Of a stretch of 15,124 bases of DNA, positions 14,201 to 15,124 are shown piece by piece. Source of the DNA: Gonium pectorale (lineage: Eukaryota; Chlorophyta; Chlorophyceae; Chlamydomonadales; Volvocaceae); assembly GCA_001584585.1 (NCBI GenBank), contig LSYV01000393.1, positions 1 through 15,124 on the forward strand, read 5' to 3'. Each line of letters begins with the position of its first letter. Position 1 is the stretch's first letter. The translations under genes were made by a program, and so were the position numbers. Under the pieces are notes generated by a model that was not told the origin of the DNA, did not search any database, and saw only the letters and a list, made by a program, of their open reading frames with translations.

Positions 14201-15124
14201 ACGTGCGCATTTCTTGCTCACCACGGCCAGACCAACTTTCCCACCTTTCATTCGCTACACCCCGCTCCTCGCCCGCGCTCATCCTGCGCTCGGCAACATC
14301 CTCCTAATTTACCCCTCACCCCCTCACCCGAGACACCCCGAGACCCAGACACATCGCCCCACGCAGCTGTGACCGCCCCGAGCGCCCCTCACCCCCTCCC
14401 GGCTGCCAGATCGCGACGTACGAGGACGCGGGCGAGACCGGCTCCCTGCGTCCCGGCACCATGGTGACGCTCGTGTCCGACCTGAGCCCCTTCCCGGACG
14501 CGTCGTCGGGGCCGCTGGCGGCGGGCGATCTGGGCATGGTGGTGCAGGACGGGGACACTATGTACGAGGTGGGGACGTGGGAGGGTGACGCTGGGTGGGC
14601 TGTGGGGCTGCAGGACTGAGGGGTCTGCTTGTCTTTAGTGTGTCCAAAGGAAGCGCTGGCGAGGAGCAGCGCAGAGAGAGCGCCGAAAGAACGGTGGGTG
14701 GGCCGTGCTGAAGCATAGTGCTTGACCGTGATTCTCGGCTACTGCTGTCGTCCTCACCCGTTGCCGCAGGCCCATTCCTCCTGCGCTCCCGCCCTGGGCG
14801 ATCCATTCCTCCTCCTCGCCGTCGTCCCAAGCAAGCTGCGGCATCAAGCCCCCCTCTACTGCCGCGCCCCTGACGCTCCGCTCCGCAACCCTTTTTGTCT
14901 TCCACCGCAGGTCCAGGCCGTCTCCTCTCGCGCGTGCTTCTGGTACGAGTGCGGCGCACTGCGGCCGCTGCCCGGCCGCCTGGCCGTCGACCGCGCCCCC
15001 GGGCTGTTGCAGCTCAACCGGGAGGGCCGGGCGGCCATGCGCGGCGGCGGCGGCGGCACCGGCGGCAACACGGGCCGGCAGCCGGCGGAGAACTACTACT
15101 GCGGTCACTGGATGAGCCAGTGCA
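1863..15124 (+). CDS. putative U-box / MIB-HERC2 E3 ubiquitin-protein ligase, 16 exons, 3' end outside window
   Basis: Model: join 1863-2039, 2599-2695, 3647-3804, 4336-4476, 4663-4974, 5268-5367, 5621-5886, 6614-6745, 7466-7708, 11318-11437, 12126-12273, 12576-12695, 12957-13078, 13774-13845, 14410-14568, 14911-15124. All junctions keep frame and all introns are GT-AG; introns 2, 6, 11 and 12 are phase 1, the rest phase 0. The 860 visible residues contain a helical N-terminal region, a U-box (about 285-355), a Pro/Ala linker, an SH3-like repeat, three MIB/HERC2 domains and a second SH3-like repeat. U-boxes bind E2 enzymes without zinc; MIB/HERC2 and SH3-like repeats recognise substrates in Mind bomb and KEG. 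The role as an E3 ligase is inferred from domains; substrate and location are unknown. The first exon junction and the start are less certain than exons 2-16. An alternative is two neighbouring genes, but no stop or terminal exon is seen between the U-box and MIB parts. Confidence 0.78.
2040..2598 (+). other. intron 1, with a possible alternative exon at 2277-2363
   Basis: The intron ends in a strong pyrimidine tract and CAG (2596-2598). Inside it, another good acceptor (cttttcggcttcgcag, AG at 2275-2276) opens a phase-0 frame that could follow exon 1. It reads 28 residues (including [19 protein letters not shown]) and stops with TAA at 2361. No donor follows in frame, so it would be an alternative terminal exon giving a protein of about 87 residues, or chance. 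A run of 15 C (2443-2457) lies in the C-rich 3' half. Confidence 0.5.
2599..2695 (+). CDS. exon 2: helical N-terminal region (residues 60-91 and part of 92)
   Basis: Begins after ccccag in phase 0 and ends at AAG-G before GTGCGT, phase 1. It encodes an amphipathic, Leu/Ala-rich helix pair (for example [20 protein letters not shown]) with no recognisable catalytic motif. Together with exons 3-5 it forms an all-helical block before the U-box, in the position where plant U-box (PUB) ligases carry their UND helical domain. That comparison is by position and composition only. Confidence 0.8.
2696..3646 (+). other. intron 2 (951 bases) with diverged internal duplicates
   Basis: No exon is supported; the + frames here are short or Pro/Arg-rich. 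Two loosely similar stretches, about 2776-2935 and 3130-3320, share pieces such as AATTCGT(T/G)TGGCTG (2858 and 3147), TTTTCGTAAA (2901 and 3225), GGGGTG and CTGGCGGGAGG, in a shuffled order. A GGCA repeat follows at about 3320-3337. The acceptor is preceded by a CT-rich tract (about 3605-3646). Confidence 0.6.
3647..3804 (+). CDS. exon 3: helical N-terminal region (residues 92-144)
   Basis: Phase 1 in, phase 0 out (CTG CAG before GTGCGC). The encoded stretch is rich in Leu, Ala, Arg and Glu ([20 protein letters not shown]; later [15 protein letters not shown]), consistent with two or three helices. Codon bias is very strong (CTG, GCG, GAG, GTG). No enzyme motif is visible. Confidence 0.85.
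3805..4335 (+). other. intron 3 (531 bases)
   Basis: Non-coding; contains TGCG/TGCA-rich stretches (about 3950-3990) and a probable branch point CCCTAAC at about 4280. The acceptor is CAG at 4333-4335. The preceding GAG at 4330-4332 would add one Gln, with the same phase. Confidence 0.65.
4336..4476 (+). CDS. exon 4: helical N-terminal region (residues 145-191)
   Basis: Phase 0 at both ends, donor GTGCGG. It encodes [20 protein letters not shown] followed by a second helix ([19 protein letters not shown]). This continues the all-helical block, and no membrane segment or signal peptide is present. The start may be three bases earlier if the alternative AG is used. Confidence 0.85.
4477..4662 (+). 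other. intron 4 with GGCA/GGGC-rich repeat
   Basis: A 186-base intron. Its first 45 bases (about 4481-4525) are an imperfect (GGGC/GGCA)n tract. The frame stays open through the intron in phase with both flanking exons (no stop from 4477 to 4662), so intron retention would insert 62 low-complexity and other residues. I prefer splicing because the tract and composition are intron-like and the splice sites are good. Confidence 0.65.
4663..4974 (+). CDS. exon 5: end of helical region, Pro-rich linker, first part of U-box (residues 192-295)
   Basis: Phase 0 at both ends, following the 186-base intron 4. It encodes a helix ([20 protein letters not shown], then [15 protein letters not shown]), then a Pro/Ala-rich linker of about 45 residues. 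It ends with the U-box entry [11 protein letters not shown] at residues 285-295. The CPI motif provides the hydrophobic E2-facing turn in U-boxes. The intron cuts the U-box right after the CPIT turn. Confidence 0.9.
4975..5267 (+). other. intron 5 (293 bases), splits the U-box
   Basis: Separates the CPIT turn from the DPV-GHTYER core. Donor is GTGCGG and acceptor CGCAG after a CT-rich stretch. No internal coding signal. Confidence 0.8.
5268..5367 (+). CDS. exon 6: core of the U-box (residues 296-328 and part of 329)
   Basis: Enters phase 0 after cacgcag and leaves phase 1 before GTGAGT. It holds the most diagnostic U-box residues: [20 protein letters not shown] then [12 protein letters not shown], matching the family pattern DPV...GxTYER..IExWL...xPxT. 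The conserved Tyr-Glu-Arg and Trp are present. U-box domains recruit ubiquitin-loaded E2 enzymes through this fold, with salt bridges replacing the zinc of RING domains. Confidence 0.93.
5621..5886 (+). CDS. exon 7: end of U-box and Pro/Ala-rich linker (residues 329-417)
   Basis: Phase 1 in (A|AG makes Lys329), phase 0 out before GTGCGT. It begins with [20 protein letters not shown], the C-terminal U-box helix region. The usual L-[IV]-P-N is here LVPA, so the conserved Asn is replaced by Ala. After the helix LLEQLG comes an acidic patch (HDQYDEQAE) and then about 50 residues of Pro/Ala/Ser-rich, presumably disordered linker, joining the catalytic and substrate-binding halves. Confidence 0.9.
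5887..6613 (+). other. intron 7 (727 bases), CT-rich 3' half
   Basis: Nothing coding is supported. From about 6280 to 6613 the + strand is almost pure C/T-rich sequence with loosely repeated CCCTCAC and GCCCGTCCC pieces, serving as a very long pyrimidine tract before the CAG at 6611-6613. Confidence 0.65.
6614..6745 (+). CDS. exon 8: first half of SH3-like repeat 1 (residues 418-461)
   Basis: Phase 0 at both ends, donor GTGGGT. It encodes [20 protein letters not shown] and then [15 protein letters not shown]. With the first 20 residues of exon 9 ([11 protein letters not shown]) this gives the pattern G-x-L-x-x-G-x-x-G-x-V...FWYE..A..PV. That resembles the SH3-like repeats of Mind bomb and the HERC2-like repeats of plant KEG. 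A related copy lies in exons 15-16. Family assignment is from pattern only. Confidence 0.82.
6746..7465 (+). other. intron 8 (720 bases) with C/T minisatellite and duplicated splice region
   Basis: Contains a degenerate CCCGTCCC-CACCTCTCCTGT minisatellite (about 7084-7175) and a near-palindrome CCTTATCATGATAGG (6971-6985). It also holds a decoy copy of its own 3' end plus the start of exon 9 (7262-7353, listed separately). The real acceptor is CAG at 7463-7465. Confidence 0.65.
7262..7489 (+). repeat. tandem duplication of intron end plus exon 9 start (decoy exon)
   Basis: Positions 7332-7353 and 7468-7489 are identical over 22 bases (the second copy being the start of exon 9, encoding RSLQEPF). 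Positions 7262-7278 and 7410-7426 are identical over 17 bases in the intron part. Offsets of 136 and 148 bases show a duplication of about 140 bases with an indel between. The upstream copy also has an AG (7326-7327), but its exon part runs into TGA at 7353-7355 when read in the exon 9 frame, so using it would truncate the protein. Confidence 0.8.
7466..7708 (+). CDS. exon 9: end of SH3-like repeat 1, linker, first half of MIB/HERC2 domain A (residues 462-542)
   Basis: Phase 0 at both ends, donor GTGGGC. It encodes the [11 protein letters not shown] end of the SH3-like repeat, a Ser-rich linker, then [12 protein letters not shown], the entry of a MIB/HERC2 domain. The usual W-x-W-G-x-Q-D-G-G segment is missing: after YDW comes [17 protein letters not shown]. 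Domain A is therefore a degenerate family member, recognisable mainly because exon 10 completes it. Confidence 0.87.
8071..8790. repeat. duplicated module, second copy carrying the expanded GGGCT tract
   Basis: Copy 1 (8071-8215) and copy 2 (8363-8790) share CTAGCCGGCAGCC at their left ends (8071-8083, 8363-8375), TTAACGCT before the tract, and a right end with CCAGAC(G/A)GCAGAACCGG followed by GGAGTCGCG. Between these, copy 1 has only GCTGGGCTGGGCTG (8131-8144), while copy 2 has about 55 units. The pair shows that the tract expanded inside one copy. Confidence 0.8.
8471..8744 (+). repeat. perfect GGGCT/GCTGG pentanucleotide array, about 55 units
   Basis: An uninterrupted run of GCTGG (equivalently GGGCT) covers about 274 bases. 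It gives GGG runs every five bases on the + strand, which is the coding and pre-mRNA strand of the host gene, and so dense G-quadruplex potential. The long open frames across it in both directions (Gly-Leu-Gly-Trp-Ala and Pro-Ala-Gln-Pro-Ser repeats) are artefacts of a stop-free pentamer. Confidence 0.97.
9609..10673. repeat. dispersed TG-flanked repeat, three partial copies
   Basis: A TG-rich stretch followed by GGTGTTACATCTCCG and GCCGACG occurs at 9609-9644 and 10611-10648. A related copy starts at 9670. The latter two continue into a 33-base identical block (9688-9720 and 10641-10673), then diverge into similar CCAACGC-rich sequence. This arrangement fits a repetitive element family inside intron 9 rather than coding sequence. 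Confidence 0.75.
9644..9670. repeat. short (GT)n tract
   Basis: An uninterrupted GT run of about 27 bases. It lies between two TG-flanked copies of ACATCTCC-type sequence (9609-9644 and 9670 onward). Confidence 0.9.
10211..10849 (-). CDS. possible antisense ORF, probable mobile-element remnant
   Basis: An open frame of 212 residues lies antisense within intron 9. Its last 130 residues, read from about 10603 down to the TAG at 10211, look protein-like: mixed composition ([20 protein letters not shown], then [10 protein letters not shown]) and a basic nuclear-localisation-like end ([19 protein letters not shown]). The N-terminal part overlaps the dispersed TG-flanked repeat and is less convincing; a splice acceptor-like CCACAG precedes the good part at about 10600. 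A second antisense frame (11156 to 10734) also has protein-like composition and could be an upstream exon. I recognise no transposase, reverse transcriptase or integrase motif. Its setting in a repeat-rich intron favours the tail of a transposon gene. Confidence 0.35.
   Translation of the reverse strand: MRRGLRCAAAARTNRGAALRRILQGSCSCLGLQAVPLVEQGGTAVPHTPRLAALRWSCVGAGSAPGQRRPGDVTPHTHTPAPPQVQDEAGPSDQPPAAVAGPSGLAEQRPAPASRSARRRAATASKEKPNPVREAVLTAPRGLRASALIREASPRTHSYLEHTRIGLNNLEKMDEMELSEWLRTLPIRVPSAVKRSANAKKPRLKSPRNEEE
11214..11297 (+). repeat. (GT)42 microsatellite 20 bases before the exon 10 acceptor
   Basis: An 84-base uninterrupted GT tract. Between it and the acceptor AG (11316-11317) lie only 20 bases of GC-rich sequence without a pyrimidine tract; the C/T-rich stretch (about 11153-11213) lies upstream of the tract. 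On the RNA this is (GU)42 directly upstream of a 3' splice site. Confidence 0.97.
11318..11437 (+). CDS. exon 10: second half of MIB/HERC2 domain A (residues 543-582)
   Basis: Phase 0 at both ends, donor GTGGGC. It encodes [20 protein letters not shown] then [17 protein letters not shown]. This fits the second half of a MIB/HERC2 domain: G-T-V...W-x-V-x-W-x-x-G...Y-R-x-G...F/Y-D/E-L. It completes the degenerate entry in exon 9. In Mind bomb such domains bind substrate tails. Confidence 0.88.
11438..12125 (+). other. intron 10 (688 bases) with small repeats
   Basis: No exon is supported. It holds a (GCGAT)n stretch (about 11645-11662), a 7-bp hairpin (GTGCTGC 11731-11737 with GCAGCAC 11743-11749), a short ATCC tract (about 11869-11884), and a diverged pair of C-rich segments ending in CAAAGGT-N-TTCACCG (about 11765-11805 and 11888-11928). 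The acceptor is CGCAG at 12121-12125. Confidence 0.65.
12126..12273 (+). CDS. exon 11: first half of MIB/HERC2 domain B (residues 583-631 and part of 632)
   Basis: Phase 0 in, phase 1 out before GTGGGT. It encodes [20 protein letters not shown] and then GTVGAL, matching the family entry pattern G-x-x-V-x-R-G-x-x-W-x-W-G-x-Q-D-G-G-x-G-x-V-G. This is a much better match than domain A, although the spacing has one extra residue (GQYQDGG). Confidence 0.92.
12274..12575 (+). other. intron 11 (302 bases)
   Basis: Non-coding; contains TGCCGTACGTGCG twice (12501-12513 and 12550-12562). The acceptor is CCCAG at 12571-12575. Confidence 0.75.
12576..12695 (+). CDS. exon 12: second half of MIB/HERC2 domain B (residues 632-671 and part of 672)
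   Basis: Phase 1 at both ends; donor GTGAGT. It encodes [20 protein letters not shown] then GFDLNYV, matching V-x-V-x-W...Y-R-x...G-x-x-D-L. It ends with a short linker into the next domain. With exon 11 it makes a complete MIB/HERC2 domain. Confidence 0.92.
12957..13078 (+). CDS. exon 13: first half of MIB/HERC2 domain C (residues 672-712)
   Basis: Phase 1 in, phase 0 out before GTGGGG. It encodes [20 protein letters not shown], an almost textbook match to the MIB/HERC2 signature R-G-P-x-W-x-W-G-x-Q-D-G-G-x-G. Then [18 protein letters not shown] leads to the intron. This is the best preserved of the three domains and the firmest evidence for the family. Confidence 0.94.
13079..13773 (+). 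other. intron 13 (695 bases)
   Basis: No coding support. The acceptor is unusual: the AG at 13772-13773 is preceded by GTGCGTGCGTGCGTGTAG rather than by pyrimidines. The C-rich tract lies further upstream (about 13690-13755). Confidence 0.65.
13774..13845 (+). CDS. exon 14: second half of MIB/HERC2 domain C (residues 713-736)
   Basis: A 72-base exon, phase 0 at both ends, donor GTACGG. It encodes [20 protein letters not shown] and then CDLQ, matching V-x-W-x-x-G-x-x-x-x-Y-R-V-G-x-x-G-x-x-D-L of MIB/HERC2 domains. It is easily missed because it is so short. Confidence 0.92.
13846..14409 (+). other. intron 14 (564 bases)
   Basis: No exon or notable repeat is seen. The 3' part (about 14220-14409) is C-rich and ends in GCCAG. 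Confidence 0.65.
14410..14568 (+). CDS. exon 15: first half of SH3-like repeat 2 (residues 737-789)
   Basis: Phase 0 at both ends, donor GTGGGG. It encodes [20 protein letters not shown] then [17 protein letters not shown]. The GPLA-x-G-x-x-G-x-V core matches exon 8 ([15 protein letters not shown]), and the following intron lies at the corresponding place, just before a Val codon. Confidence 0.9.
14569..14910 (+). other. intron 15 (342 bases)
   Basis: Non-coding. A CT-rich tract with a T run (cctttttgtcttccaccgcag) precedes the acceptor. Confidence 0.8.
14911..15124 (+). CDS. exon 16 (partial): end of SH3-like repeat 2, Gly-rich linker, start of possible Cys-rich tail (residues 790-860)
   Basis: Phase 0 in; open to the window edge. 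It begins [20 protein letters not shown], which parallels the start of exon 9 ([20 protein letters not shown]). It then carries a linker with (Gly)5 and Gly/Asn-rich sequence, and ends [12 protein letters not shown]. The two closely spaced Cys after an aromatic pair could open a small Cys-rich or zinc-binding tail, but only these residues are visible. Neither the stop codon nor the terminal exon is in the window. Confidence 0.87.

Overview
The window looks like nuclear DNA of a green alga, probably a volvocine or other chlamydomonadalean chlorophyte. The basis is very GC-rich coding sequence with G/C third positions, many introns of about 190-950 bases with GTG-G/C-type donors and CAG/TAG acceptors, abundant TG/AC and GC-rich simple repeats, and a start codon in a CA-ATG-GC context. 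The species is inferred from style only. No rRNA, intact tRNA, CRISPR array or bacterial-type operon is visible.

Layout. Positions 1-246 hold a 26-bp minisatellite that runs up to a good 3' splice site (AG at 292-293). It is followed by the coding-like last part of an upstream + strand gene (294 to about 550), whose reading frame appears broken twice. Positions 690-1862 are non-coding, with GC-rich direct repeats, a perfect 10-bp hairpin, a (GAGTG)8 tract, a weak tRNA-like remnant, and then a less GC-rich stretch that probably holds the promoter and 5' UTR of the next gene.

From 1863 to the right edge I can join sixteen exons in consistent phase into one + strand gene of at least 860 codons, open at the 3' end. 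It encodes a putative E3 ubiquitin ligase with these parts in order: an alpha-helical N-terminal region (about residues 60-235), a U-box (about 285-355), a Pro/Ala-rich linker (about 358-417), an SH3-like repeat (about 428-480), three MIB/HERC2-type domains (about 512-580, 598-660 and 673-736), a second SH3-like repeat (about 753-810), a Gly-rich linker, and the start of a possible Cys-rich tail. The U-box would bind a ubiquitin-charged E2, and the MIB/HERC2 and SH3-like modules would bind substrate, as in Mind bomb and plant KEG. The single-gene model rests on splice phases and domain continuity, not on transcript data.

Intron 9 (7709-11317, 3609 bases) splits the first MIB/HERC2 domain and carries most of the odd structure. 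It has a duplicated module in which a GGGCT tract has grown from 2 to about 55 units (a dense G-quadruplex candidate), a repeat-rich segment with an antisense ORF that looks like a mobile-element remnant, and a (GT)42 tract just upstream of its 3' splice site. Intron 8 contains a tandem duplicate of its own 3' end plus the start of exon 9, which forms a decoy exon with a premature stop.
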